Shown in pieces: positions 23,756 to 32,908 of a stretch of 64,000 nucleotides of DNA. The stretch is taken from positions 124,438 through 188,437 of the forward strand of contig DGLA01000010.1 in NCBI GenBank assembly GCA_002387205.1, written 5' to 3'. Position 1 is the first letter of the stretch; each line of letters starts with the position of its first letter. Source of the stretch: Stutzerimonas stutzeri. Its GTDB lineage: Bacteria; Pseudomonadota; Gammaproteobacteria; Pseudomonadales; Pseudomonadaceae. A model generated the notes under the pieces. It worked only from the letters and a program-made list of their open reading frames with translations. It made no database searches and was not told where the DNA came from. The position numbers and the translations under genes are program-made.

Positions 23756-25465
23756 GTGAAAATCAGAAAAATTACGATCAAGAACTTTCGTGGGGTGAAA
23801 GAGCTTGACTGGGCCCTTCCTGCATCCGACATCTTCTGCCTCATAGGGAAGGGCGACTCCTCCAAGTCGACGATCCTAGAGGCAATCCGATTTACGTTCT
23901 ATCCCCAATGGAATCTCACGCTCAGCGATTCAGACTTCTATCAATGCAAGGTCGAGAACACCATCACCATAGAAGTCACGATTGGCAATCTGGCTGAAGA
24001 GTTCTGCTCACTACACAAGTACGGCCCCTACCTCCGCGGCTGGGACGCAGCTGCTCGAATTCTCACGGACGAGCCGGACGACCATCTAGAGAATGTTTTG
24101 ACCGTACGGCTCACGGTCGAAAAGGATCTGGAGCCGAAGTGGATCGTGGTCTGTGATCGCAACCCCGAGGGGACACCGTTCAAGCAAGCTGACAGAAACA
24201 AAGTCAGTGTGGGCCTGATCGGTGCGTACAGTGAGAAACAACTGTCCTGGGCGAATGGAACAGCGCTGGCCAAAATCACGGAGGCACAGAGCTTGAACGA
24301 GCTGCTGGCGAATGTCTCCAGAAACGCCAGGACATCGCTAGACACCGATCGTGATGCCAATCTTGTTAACTTCGATGCGGCGGCGGCGAAATCACAAGAG
24401 ATGGCCAAGCTGCTCGGCGTACCTGTGGTGGATTCCTACAAAGCTCACCTTGATCTGAGCTCCCTAAATCTGAAAGTGGGCGGGCTGTCGCTGCACGACG
24501 GCGATATGCCGCTACGTCAGTTGGGCCTTGGATCGCGCCGGATGCTTCTGTGCGGCATTCAAACTGTGGGGCTAGAAGAAGGCCACATCACCTTGTTTGA
24601 TGAGGTGGAGTTTGGCCTAGAGCCGCACCGGATCACCCGCCTCATCAAGCACGTGAGAGATGACGAACGAGGGCAGTACTTTCTCACGACCCACTCTCCA
24701 GCCGTGCTGCGCGAACTCACCGTGAATGAGCTTCATGTGGTTCACAACGCCGACGGCGTGGTTCAGATCATTTCCGCTGCCAAAGAAGGCCTTGAGGATC
24801 ACGAGGTTCAAGGGAAGATTCGATCAAGCACCGAAGCATTTCTGGCAAAGAAGGTGGTGGTTTGCGAAGGCGCAACAGAGGTCGGCTTCCTGAGGGGTTT
24901 TGACGACTTCCAGATGGCGAGCAAGAAGGATCCGTTTTCCTTCCACGGTGTTGCGCTGCTAGATGCAAAGGGAGGCAGCAAGGTAAAGGCACTTGCGAAA
25001 GCCTTCAAATCGCTTGGCTATGACGTGACGGTGCTCGCTGATGGTGACGCCGAAGATCAGTTCTCTCCAAAGGATGAGAAAGAGCTAGCGGCTCTGAACA
25101 TCCCAGTTCTGATGTGGAGCGACAAGCTTTCACTTGAGGAGAGGGCCTTTCAGGATCTTCCGTGGCCAAGCGTGCTAGCTAGTTTAAAACTCGCTCAAGA
25201 CGAGCTGAGCTTCCCTGTGTACGACCATGTGCGCTCTAGGCTCCTTGCAGGAGATTTAGACAAGGACGCTGGCACTTGGATAGATCGTCCTGAGCTGCGT
25301 ACAGCCATAGGTGTTGCGGCGAAGAAGTCCTGCTGGTTCAAGGACACCACTAGGGGTGACTTATGGTTTAAGGCGGTAAGCCAAGCCTTCCTCGACGCTG
25401 ATTTCGCCCAAAAGAACCTTGCACTTGAGCTCGGCAAGCTTTGGGCATGGGCAGAACATGTCTGA
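23756..25465 (+). CDS. gajA: OLD-family ATPase/TOPRIM nuclease, GajA-like
   Basis: A 569-residue protein. An N-terminal AAA/ABC-type ATPase comes first: IKNFRGVKEL, then a P-loop GKGDSSKST at 31-39 with Ser where Gly is usual. After an insert come the signature-like LGLGSRRM, Walker B ITLFDEVEFGLEP and the TTHSP switch. A C-terminal TOPRIM domain follows: VVVCEGATE (metal Glu), LLDAKGGSK and VLADGDAED (DxD). Size, order and the adjoining UvrD-like gene match class 2 OLD nucleases, i.e. GajA of Gabija, which nick DNA when nucleotide pools fall during infection. It starts at GTG with GGAG upstream. A generic class 2 OLD pair outside strict Gabija is the alternative. Confidence 0.85.
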   Translation: MKIRKITIKNFRGVKELDWALPASDIFCLIGKGDSSKSTILEAIRFTFYPQWNLTLSDSDFYQCKVENTITIEVTIGNLAEEFCSLHKYGPYLRGWDAAARILTDEPDDHLENVLTVRLTVEKDLEPKWIVVCDRNPEGTPFKQADRNKVSVGLIGAYSEKQLSWANGTALAKITEAQSLNELLANVSRNARTSLDTDRDANLVNFDAAAAKSQEMAKLLGVPVVDSYKAHLDLSSLNLKVGGLSLHDGDMPLRQLGLGSRRMLLCGIQTVGLEEGHITLFDEVEFGLEPHRITRLIKHVRDDERGQYFLTTHSPAVLRELTVNELHVVHNADGVVQIISAAKEGLEDHEVQGKIRSSTEAFLAKKVVVCEGATEVGFLRGFDDFQMASKKDPFSFHGVALLDAKGGSKVKALAKAFKSLGYDVTVLADGDAEDQFSPKDEKELAALNIPVLMWSDKLSLEERAFQDLPWPSVLASLKLAQDELSFPVYDHVRSRLLAGDLDKDAGTWIDRPELRTAIGVAAKKSCWFKDTTRGDLWFKAVSQAFLDADFAQKNLALELGKLWAWAEHV

Positions 25466-26891
25466 GGAGCTAGCAACCAAGCTCAGCAATTGCCCAAACC
25501 GAGGGTACGTTATCGCACCTGCTGGATACGGCAAGACGCACCTCATTGCGTTGGCAGTGCGGGCCGCTGGCGGCCGGCAACTGATCCTGACTCACACCTT
25601 TGCGGGCGTGAACTCGATAAAAACCAAGATGACGTTACTTGGTGTTCCTGCTTCCAAATATCAGGTGGATACGATTGCAAGCTGGGCGCTGCGCCTTTGT
25701 TTGGCCTACCCCAAAAGCTCCGGCTGGGCGACTGAAAATCCGACCAGCAAGCAGTGGGGCAAGCTCTATGAAAGCTGCTCGGGATTGCTGAAGAAGCAGT
25801 TCATTCGCCATGTCGTATCAGCCACTTACACGGGAGTCTATGTAGATGAGTACCAGGACTGCTCCGATTCACAGCACTCGCTGGTCTGCGCCTTGGCAGA
25901 TCTCTTTCCCTGCCGGATCCTGGGCGATCCCCTGCAGGCCATCTTTGACTTTGAGGATGGTAAGCCTGTGGACTGGAACGCAAGCGTGTATCCCACTTTC
26001 GACTGCCTGGGCGAGCTAGATACCCCTTGGCGTTGGAAACAGGCTGAAGCACATGAGCTGGGCGCCTGGCTGAAGGAGGCGCGGAAGAAGATTGAGCTGG
26101 GGCAAAAAATTGATCTAGTTGGTGGACTACCACGCAGCGTGATTCGCGTTGCAACCGCTACCGCGTTTCTGGAGGCCAAACAGTATTCATCGCTGTGCGA
26201 CCAGCTAGGGCACAACGAGAGCGTGATTGCTCTGCACTGTGGGGATCCCAAGTCCAAGAATAAGACCCACCTTTTGGCCCGAAGCATGGCAGGTCGATTT
26301 TCTTCTATCGAGGAAGTTGAAGGCACAGACCTTCACTTATTCATCAAGAAGCTCGGAGTCGCGAAGACTGCCCAAGCGGGATTTCTTCTTGCCTTGGATT
26401 TTGCGAAAAAGTGTTTTACTGGCGTGACCAAGGCTTTGACTGCCGGAACCCAGAGAGGCGAGGTGGCGAAACTTAGTAAAAGCACAAAGTACCCACTAGT
26501 CCTGCATGCAGCGAATGACTACCTCAGCAACCCATCAAGCAGCCACCTCAAGTCGTTTTTTCTTGCGCTGAAGTCAAATCCAGAAACATCGCCCTACCGC
26601 CGTGACCTCCTGTATCGCTTACTCAACGTGCTGAAGCTACACATAGATGGAGAAGGAGCAACTCTCTCAGAGGCCGCAAACCTGTACCAGCGCGAAATGA
26701 GGCATACGGGGCGGCCTCTCAGCCACAGGAAGCTCATTGGGACAACGCTGCTAGTCAAAGGCCTGGAATACGACCATGCCGTCATCCTTGATGCAGACTC
26801 GCTTGACGCTAAGCATCTGTATGTCGCGATGACACGTGGGTCGAAGTCCCTCACCATCATCGGTACGGGTAGATACATTCCAGCAAAATGA
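25458..26891 (+). CDS. gajB: UvrD/PcrA-like superfamily 1 helicase, GajB-like
   Basis: A 477-residue SF1 helicase: Walker A APAGYGKT at 20-27, motif II YVDEYQD, motif III GDPLQAIF, a motif V-like TTLLVKGLEYDH and motif VI HLYVAMTRGSKSL near the end. It is much shorter than housekeeping UvrD (about 720) and equals GajB in size. Its ATG overlaps the last 8 bases of the nuclease gene (ATGTCTGA), so the two are coupled and probably expressed in fixed ratio. In Gabija, GajB binds the GajA tetramer. An upstream TTG at 25419 is less likely. Confidence 0.87.
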   Translation: MSEELATKLSNCPNRGYVIAPAGYGKTHLIALAVRAAGGRQLILTHTFAGVNSIKTKMTLLGVPASKYQVDTIASWALRLCLAYPKSSGWATENPTSKQWGKLYESCSGLLKKQFIRHVVSATYTGVYVDEYQDCSDSQHSLVCALADLFPCRILGDPLQAIFDFEDGKPVDWNASVYPTFDCLGELDTPWRWKQAEAHELGAWLKEARKKIELGQKIDLVGGLPRSVIRVATATAFLEAKQYSSLCDQLGHNESVIALHCGDPKSKNKTHLLARSMAGRFSSIEEVEGTDLHLFIKKLGVAKTAQAGFLLALDFAKKCFTGVTKALTAGTQRGEVAKLSKSTKYPLVLHAANDYLSNPSSSHLKSFFLALKSNPETSPYRRDLLYRLLNVLKLHIDGEGATLSEAANLYQREMRHTGRPLSHRKLIGTTLLVKGLEYDHAVILDADSLDAKHLYVAMTRGSKSLTIIGTGRYIPAK

Positions 26892-27212
26892 TCTGATGCC
26901 ATAGACCCATAGGGCAGGGACCTCCGAAGCGCCTGTGAGCCCCTTTCAGTCTTGAGCAGTCCGCTTTTGGCCGACAGCGGCACTTCAGATGTCAGCGTCG
27001 GCAGTATTCTTCTGCATCGATATTCCAGTTTTCATACTGGCGGAACGTGAGGCCTTATATGCACAGCCTTCGGAACGTGGTGCCGGAAAACACCCAGCAA
27101 AACCCAACCAAAAAAACCGGCCATCTCGGGTTCAGAGAATGACCGGTAAACGCGCCACATACTATTCAGCGACAGGCGTTCTTGGCAGAGGCAGCTGCCT
27201 GCTCAACGCCAC
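26892..27212. other. Gap between helicase gene and convergent SDR operon
   Basis: These 321 bp hold no convincing gene. The only clear structure is the minus-strand terminator at 27110-27147. Short frames here lack ribosome-binding sites and family features. Confidence 0.6.
27110..27147 (-). terminator. Rho-independent terminator of the Baeyer-Villiger operon
   Basis: On the minus strand ACCGGTCAT-CTC pairs with GAGATGGCCGGT around a short loop (one bulge, one wobble), followed directly by seven T. It lies 66 bp past the stop of the last operon gene and is the best intrinsic terminator in the window. Confidence 0.85.
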
Positions 27213-27995
27213 TCAGTTAAACACCATCCCTCCGTCAATGATGACCGCCTGCCCAGTCATATAGTCCGAATCCGGCCCGGAAAGGAATGACACGCAGGCC
27301 GCGACGTCCTCAGGCTGAGACAGACGTTTCAGGGTAATGTGTTGGGCGAATTGTTCCATGCCCCACTCAAAGCTCTGGTTGGCATTGTTTGCCACGTCCT
27401 GGGCGACCTTGCGCATCATCGGTGTATTCACGATACCGGGGCAGTATGCGTTTACGGTGATACCCAGGTGGGCCAGCTCTCTGGCGGCCGTTTGGGTGAT
27501 GCCTCGCACAGCGAATTTAGTGCCGCCATAAACGGCCAGGTCCGGATTGCCGACATGGCCTGCCTGCGATGAAGCGCTGATGATTTTCCCGCCGTGGCCC
27601 AATGCCTTGAACGCTTTTACAGCAGCCTGGATGCCCCACAGGACCCCGCCTACGTTAATGTCGAAGGTTTTCCGGTAGATGTCCGGGGTGATGGTTTCGA
27701 TCGGGGCAATCGGCGCGATACCTGCGTTGTTGATGACCACATGTAGTTCGCCCAGCCCATCGACCGCTTGCTGGACTGCTTTGAATACATCATCGCGATC
27801 GGCCACATCGACCTTGATCGCCAGGGCAGTGCCGCCGTTCGATTTGATTCTCTCGACAACCTGGCTGGCCGTCTCAATATTCATATCGGCGCATGCTACC
27901 GCAAAGCCATCAGTTGCCAATCGCAATGCAATGGCCTCACCAATGCCTTGGCCGGCGCCAGTAACAAATGCAACTTTTCCTTGGGACTTGGTCAT
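27213..27995 (-). CDS. SDR of the acetoin/diacetyl reductase (BudC-like) type
   Basis: A 260-residue SDR: VAFVTGAGQGIGEAIALRLA, VVINNAGIAPIAPIE, catalytic SASSQAGHVGNPDLAVYGGTK (Ser, Tyr, Lys split over two runs) and an end DSDYMTGQAVIIDGGMVFN. The pattern is that of (S)-acetoin/2,3-butanediol dehydrogenases. As last gene of the sigma-54 operon it could oxidise the starting alcohol or the hydroxy acid, which is inference. AAGGAAACCGGAA precedes the ATG. Confidence 0.85.
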   Translation of the reverse strand: MTKSQGKVAFVTGAGQGIGEAIALRLATDGFAVACADMNIETASQVVERIKSNGGTALAIKVDVADRDDVFKAVQQAVDGLGELHVVINNAGIAPIAPIETITPDIYRKTFDINVGGVLWGIQAAVKAFKALGHGGKIISASSQAGHVGNPDLAVYGGTKFAVRGITQTAARELAHLGITVNAYCPGIVNTPMMRKVAQDVANNANQSFEWGMEQFAQHITLKRLSQPEDVAACVSFLSGPDSDYMTGQAVIIDGGMVFN

Positions 27996-28065
27996 TTCCG
28001 GTTTCCTTCTAGATTGTTATGGGAAATCAAACAGCGGCTACAGCTGCGCACAGGATCTCGCGGGA

Positions 28066-29397
28066 TTAGAAATTTGCCTGGAGCTTCACGCCTGCGACGA
28101 GTGCGTTTTCTACCTCATAAACACCGCCCGGGTGGCGGACGTATTGCAGGTTCGGGCGGACGGTCAGCCAGTCGGTAACATGCACACCGTAGTTGAGTTC
28201 GATGTTGTATTCGCTGTGCTGCACAGGAACGTACTGCGGGTTGTCATAATCAGTAATGGCGTTGGCAGTGTTGATCTGGCGCTGACGCTTGGTGACGTCA
28301 TCGTTGACATGGATTCGAGCAACCCCCAGACCGATATCGTCCTTGGGGCGAGCATCAAACGGACCGGTGTAGACCAGCCCGATGTTCTGAAAACTGTCGA
28401 TACTGCTGGTTTCTCTATCATGGAAGGTGAAATTGGCAAATACGCTCAGGCCACGGGACGCATCGCCATTACGCGACGTTAGCTGCTGACGGCCCATGAC
28501 CCACCAACCGCTTTTGCGGCTGCGGCTTTTTGCGGTCATACCGGTCACTCCTTGCGGGCGGCCATCGACGTCCTCGTAAATGTCGTTGGCACTGGCGCTG
28601 CTGTGGTAATAGCCAAGTCGGTATTCGCCTGGTAGCGCATGGGTACCCACGGTTGGCTTCCAGATCACCTCTATCGGGACCAATGCTCCCTGGGTGCCAC
28701 TACCGCTGAGCTTGAAGCCGTTACCGACTTCCAGATTCGAAGGATTCTGCTCGAACACTCCGATCTGCACCGCCCAGTGGTCATCCAGGTTGTATTTGGC
28801 ACGTAGCGCCCATTGGCTGACGGGACCGCTGTACCAGACATCCCCCGCTACGTTGCCGATGGGAGCGGCGCAGAATGCCAGGCTCTGGAAGTCGCAAGGG
28901 AAGCTGTTGAAGTCCTCGTTGACGCCCATGCGCCCAATCTTGAGATCCAGCGCCTCATCGAAAAACCGTTGGCGATACCACATTTGGGTCAGGCGCCAGG
29001 TTTGCCCGCGCCCCCATACCTCCTGCACGGAGCTGAGCTGCCCGGTACGTGGATCGCCGATGCGTTCGTTAGACAGGTTGTTGCCGCTTCGCTCGGTGAC
29101 CAGCAACTGGAACTCGGCGGCATTCCAGCCAAGGAGTTTCTGCAGATCCAGATTGGCGCCCAGGGCCCATTGCGAGGTGTATCGGGCGGTGCGGTCATCG
29201 TTATAGCCGCCACTGAGATTGGCAGCGCCCTCACCGACGTAGCCGATGGTGAAATTCACACCTTTTTCGAGCAGTTCAGTGCGGGTGCCGCCCCAGTCCC
29301 CCAAACCCCATCGGGACGAGTCGCCGGCAGCAGCAGCGGGAAAAGCGATGCATGCAAAAAGGCTTAGCCCTACGGGCAGGCGCCAGAGGTTATTCAT
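28066..29397 (-). CDS. OprB-type carbohydrate-selective porin
   Basis: A 443-residue outer-membrane protein. A signal peptide (about residues 1-23, ending FPAAAAG) is followed by WGLGDWGGTRTELLEKGVNF, the OprB family opening. An aromatic-rich barrel follows, ending VENALVAGVKLQANF with terminal Phe. OprB proteins admit sugars and other small polar solutes. Here it lies in an operon for ketone oxidation rather than beside sugar genes, so it may serve a different solute. The spacing to the downstream SDR is 70 bp. Confidence 0.88.
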   Translation of the reverse strand: MNNLWRLPVGLSLFACIAFPAAAAGDSSRWGLGDWGGTRTELLEKGVNFTIGYVGEGAANLSGGYNDDRTARYTSQWALGANLDLQKLLGWNAAEFQLLVTERSGNNLSNERIGDPRTGQLSSVQEVWGRGQTWRLTQMWYRQRFFDEALDLKIGRMGVNEDFNSFPCDFQSLAFCAAPIGNVAGDVWYSGPVSQWALRAKYNLDDHWAVQIGVFEQNPSNLEVGNGFKLSGSGTQGALVPIEVIWKPTVGTHALPGEYRLGYYHSSASANDIYEDVDGRPQGVTGMTAKSRSRKSGWWVMGRQQLTSRNGDASRGLSVFANFTFHDRETSSIDSFQNIGLVYTGPFDARPKDDIGLGVARIHVNDDVTKRQRQINTANAITDYDNPQYVPVQHSEYNIELNYGVHVTDWLTVRPNLQYVRHPGGVYEVENALVAGVKLQANF

Positions 29398-29527
29398 GTC
29401 GATTGGTCCTTGTTGTTATGGTTACGACACAGCGTTATCCAATCCGCAAGGCAGGGCCGTTGCAGCTTGGGGAATAGCGATCAATGCAAGATGAGCGTGG
29501 CCCGACCTCAATGCTCAGCCAGGTCAG

Positions 29528-30976
29528 CTAGATTCCCGCCAGACACAGGTATTTGATTTCGAGGTAATCCTCGATTCCGTACTTGGATCCCTCGCGCCCA
29601 ACGCCGGACGCCTTGATGCCGCCAAAGGGCGCCGCTTCGGAGCTGATGATTCCGGTATTCACGCCGACGATGCCGTACTCCAGCGCCTCGCCGACGCGGA
29701 ATACGCGCCCCAGATCGCTCGCGTAAAAATAGGCGGCCAGCCCGAACTCGGTATCGTTGGCTTTGCGGATGACTTCGGCGTCATTGAAGAAGCGGAAGAC
29801 CGGAGCCAGAGGGCCGAAGGTTTCCTCTTTCGATACGCGAGCGATATCCGGCACGTCGACCAGGATCGTCGGCTGGAAAAAGTTGCCTCCCAGTTGATAC
29901 GCCGCACCGCCCTGAAGCACCTTGGCGCCCTTTTCGATGGCGTCCTCGATATGCTCGCGCACCTTGGCGACCGCCTTCTCATCGATCAGCGGGCCAATGG
30001 TGGTGCCCTCGGCCATGCCATCTCCGAGTTTCAAACTGCCCACTGCTACGGCCAGCTTGTCGACGAAAGTGTCGTAAACCTTGTCGTGTACGTACAGGCG
30101 ATTTGCACACACGCAGGTCTGGCCGGCGTTGCGGAATTTCGAGGCAAGAACGCCCTCTACAGCGGCGTCCAGGTCGGCATCTTCAAAGACGATAAACGGC
30201 GCATTGCCACCGAGCTCGAGGGATATCTTTTTGATGTCATGGCTGCACTTCTCCATGATCGTGCGGCCAATCTCGGTGGAGCCGGTGAAAGAGATTTTGC
30301 GGACCACCGGGTTGCTGGTCAGCTCTTCGGCAATCTCGGCGGCCGAGCCGGTCACGACCGACAGCACACCTTTTGGAATACCCGCTCGCTCGGCAAGCTC
30401 CACCAGGGCCAGCGCCGAAAAGGGCGTTTGCGAAGCCGGCTTGATCACCATTGTGCAACCTGCGGCCAATGCAGGTCCTGCCTTGCGGGTGATCATGGCG
30501 CTGGGAAAATTCCACGGCGTGATGGCGGCGCACACCCCTACGGGCTGCTTGAGTACCAGCAAGCGCTTGTCGGCAGAACCCGGGATCACGTCGCCGTAGA
30601 TGCGCTTGCCCTCCTCCGCATACCACTCGATATAGGAAGCCGCAAAGACGATCTCACCACGCGCTTCGGCCAGGGGCTTGCCTTGTTCGAGGGTCATGAT
30701 GCGGGCCAGGTCATCCTGGTTTTCGATGATCAGCTCGTACCAGCGGCGTAACGTAATGGCCCGCTCTTTTGCCGAAAGGGCGCGCCAGGCAGGCAGGGCA
30801 CGATCAGCGGCTTCAATGGCGCGACGGGTTTCCGCCCCGCCCATGCGCGGAACATGGCCAATCACTGCGCCGGTCGATGGGTTGCCGACAGTGATGGTGG
30901 CGGCACTGTCGGCACCGATCCACTCGCCGTCGATATAGGCATGCTGACGAAACAGTTCGGGTTTTTTCAGGTTCAC
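29528..30976 (-). CDS. Aldehyde dehydrogenase of the succinate-semialdehyde (GabD) type
   Basis: A 482-residue NAD(P)-dependent ALDH: PWNFPSAMITRKAGPALAAG near 150, FTGSTEIG near 230, ELGGNAPF (Glu), AGQTCVCANRLYV (Cys with GabD-type second Cys) and EAAPFGGIKASGVGREGSKY at the end. The GTG at 30976, nine bases after GGAG, gives the standard GabD N-terminus (NLKKPELFRQHAYIDGEW). By context it may act on an omega-oxo acid such as 6-oxohexanoate rather than succinate semialdehyde; both uses are plausible. Confidence 0.88.
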   Translation of the reverse strand: MNLKKPELFRQHAYIDGEWIGADSAATITVGNPSTGAVIGHVPRMGGAETRRAIEAADRALPAWRALSAKERAITLRRWYELIIENQDDLARIMTLEQGKPLAEARGEIVFAASYIEWYAEEGKRIYGDVIPGSADKRLLVLKQPVGVCAAITPWNFPSAMITRKAGPALAAGCTMVIKPASQTPFSALALVELAERAGIPKGVLSVVTGSAAEIAEELTSNPVVRKISFTGSTEIGRTIMEKCSHDIKKISLELGGNAPFIVFEDADLDAAVEGVLASKFRNAGQTCVCANRLYVHDKVYDTFVDKLAVAVGSLKLGDGMAEGTTIGPLIDEKAVAKVREHIEDAIEKGAKVLQGGAAYQLGGNFFQPTILVDVPDIARVSKEETFGPLAPVFRFFNDAEVIRKANDTEFGLAAYFYASDLGRVFRVGEALEYGIVGVNTGIISSEAAPFGGIKASGVGREGSKYGIEDYLEIKYLCLAGI

Positions 30977-31023
30977 TGCATGTTCTCCGTCGGATACGCG
31001 GCGCCTCTCGGGCGCCGTTCGAA

Positions 31024-31056
31024 CGCACTCGCCCTCGCGAGGCGGCAACGAGTGCG
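31024..31056 (-). other. Intercistronic stem-loop
   Basis: CGCACTCG and CGAGTGCG pair across a 17-base GC-rich loop, and a second small stem (GGCGCC twice) lies at 31000-31016. Both stand in the 103-bp gap between the monooxygenase and the aldehyde dehydrogenase. There is no T tract, so processing or partial attenuation is more likely than full termination. Confidence 0.4.
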
Positions 31057-31079
31057 CTTTCTTCGCGTTGATGTTCCGG

Positions 31080-32750
31080 TCAATGCTGGGCTTTTTGGGC
31101 GTAGCTACCGGACGGGCTCAGGCTCGTGAACTTGAAGCCTCGATAGCCTTCGTTCTGGACCGACGCGAGAATGTCTCTGAACGGGCCCAAACCGCCCATG
31201 TAGAAGTAGACGGAGTTGGTCTTGCCAGGAATGTTGGCGCCGAAGATCCAGGAATCGGCCTTGGCGAACAGCGTCTGGTCGGCGATCTCACGGCAGGTCA
31301 CGCCCCACTGGCGTTCAGATTCAGGATCGGGCTCCATGCAGGCCAGCTCTTTTTCTTCCATGAAGCCGATCATGTCGGATACCCACTCCACCTCTGTCTC
31401 GATGGTGGGTGGCAGGTTGGTGAACGGACCGTTCGGGCCGAGAATCATGAACATGTTGGGGAAGTTGGCGGTCGCCACCGACAGGTAGCTGGACGGCCCT
31501 TCGCTCCAGTGATCCTTGATGCTGACGTCATTCCGGCCGCGGATATCGATGCGTTTGTAGTTGCCGTCCACCGCGTCGAAACCGGTGGCGAATATCAGCA
31601 CGTCCAGCTCGTGCTCCACGCCATCGGCGGTACGAATGCCCGCTTCGGTGATTTCCTCGATCGGGTTGGCTTTGACGTCCACCAAGGAGACATTCGGCCG
31701 GTTGAAAGTGGCGTAATAGCCGCTGTCGCATAGTGGACGTTTCGCATAGAGGTCGCGCGGCATCAGCTTGCGCGCCGTTTCCGGATCCTTGACGATCTCG
31801 CCGATCTTCTCGCGAATGAAATCTTGAGCGGCCCGATTGGCTTGCTCGTCGATCGCAATGTCGTTGAAGGTCTGGAACATGAAGCGGAATCCACCACCGC
31901 CGTCCCAGGCACGCTGGAAGATTTGTTTACGCTCTTCCGGCGACACGCTCATCGTTGGGATGTCGCTTTCCTCAAAACCGAACGCCAGGCGAGACGAGCG
32001 TACCTGTTGCCAGATCGCATCATAGTTACGCTTGATGTCATCGACGTACTCGCGGCTAACCGGACCATTGCCGACAGGGACGGTGTACTGCGCGGAGCGC
32101 TGGAACACGGTGAGATGGTCAACGGTAGGCGCAATGGCCGTAATCACCTGGCAACCGGTCGAGCCCGTGCCTATGACGCCGACGCGCTTGCCCTCCAGAA
32201 CGGCATCGGCTGGCCAATTGGCGGTGTGGTACATCTTGCCCTTGAACTGCTCCATCCCCTTGATCTTCGGCACGTTGGTGGCAGACAGCAGACCAAGCGC
32301 GGTGACCAGGTACTTGGCGGAGTACTGGTGCCCATTATCAGTGGTGACGGACCAGCGGTTGGTTTGTTCGTCGAACACGGCCGAGGTGATCGCCGTTTCC
32401 AGTTGGATATCCTTGCGCAGGTCGTGGCGATCAACCGCATGGTTCAGGTAGGACAGGATCTGCGGCTGGTCGACGTAGCGGGTGGTGATGTCCCACTCCT
32501 GGCAAAGCTCGCGATCCCACGAGAAGCAGTACACGAAGGTTTCACTATCGGACAAGGCGCCTGGATAGCGATTCCAGAACCAGGTGCCCCCAACGCCAGC
32601 TGCCTTGTCGAAGGCACGCACCTTCAAACCAAGCTCGTCGCGCAGTTTTTTCAGCATATAGATGCCACCAAAACCGGCACCGATGATGATCGCGTCAAGG
32701 TTGGTCACGTTGGTGCCAACGGAGCGTTTAGCCAGAACTGTAGTTGTCAT
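31080..32750 (-). CDS. Baeyer-Villiger monooxygenase, cyclohexanone monooxygenase type
   Basis: A 556-residue FAD/NADPH enzyme that inserts oxygen next to a ketone to make a lactone or ester. It has two Rossmann motifs, GAGFGGIYMLKKLRDELGLK near 23 and GTGSTGCQVITAIAP near 190. The family fingerprint FKGKMYHTANWP sits between them, and YAKRPLCDSGYY, ATGFDAVDGNY and LGPNGPFTNLPP are present. These blocks are almost those of Acinetobacter cyclohexanone monooxygenase (543 residues). The ATG at 32750 follows GGAGAACACA; the frame upstream to 33050 is not family-like. A cyclic ketone is the best substrate guess. Confidence 0.93.
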   Translation of the reverse strand: MTTTVLAKRSVGTNVTNLDAIIIGAGFGGIYMLKKLRDELGLKVRAFDKAAGVGGTWFWNRYPGALSDSETFVYCFSWDRELCQEWDITTRYVDQPQILSYLNHAVDRHDLRKDIQLETAITSAVFDEQTNRWSVTTDNGHQYSAKYLVTALGLLSATNVPKIKGMEQFKGKMYHTANWPADAVLEGKRVGVIGTGSTGCQVITAIAPTVDHLTVFQRSAQYTVPVGNGPVSREYVDDIKRNYDAIWQQVRSSRLAFGFEESDIPTMSVSPEERKQIFQRAWDGGGGFRFMFQTFNDIAIDEQANRAAQDFIREKIGEIVKDPETARKLMPRDLYAKRPLCDSGYYATFNRPNVSLVDVKANPIEEITEAGIRTADGVEHELDVLIFATGFDAVDGNYKRIDIRGRNDVSIKDHWSEGPSSYLSVATANFPNMFMILGPNGPFTNLPPTIETEVEWVSDMIGFMEEKELACMEPDPESERQWGVTCREIADQTLFAKADSWIFGANIPGKTNSVYFYMGGLGPFRDILASVQNEGYRGFKFTSLSPSGSYAQKAQH

Positions 32751-32908
32751 TGTGTTCTCCTGATTGATCGGTGCACCTGAAGTCATCGCTCGTTCGCTAA
32801 GAGAATCTTCAGGCAAGCCGGTACCGTCTCCCCCAAAAACAAGATCGGGGGCGTGTCGAAACTCGATAGGTGAAGTGAGCGGATCAGCCCGACCCGCTCC
32901 GCTCTTAC

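Noticed and set aside
29894..30751. A 285-codon + strand frame opposite the aldehyde dehydrogenase gene
   Set aside because: An antisense shadow: composition is biased and there are no domain features.
31824..32780. A 318-codon + strand frame opposite the Baeyer-Villiger gene
   Set aside because: It mirrors the real gene's codon phase, has no family motif and no ribosome-binding site.
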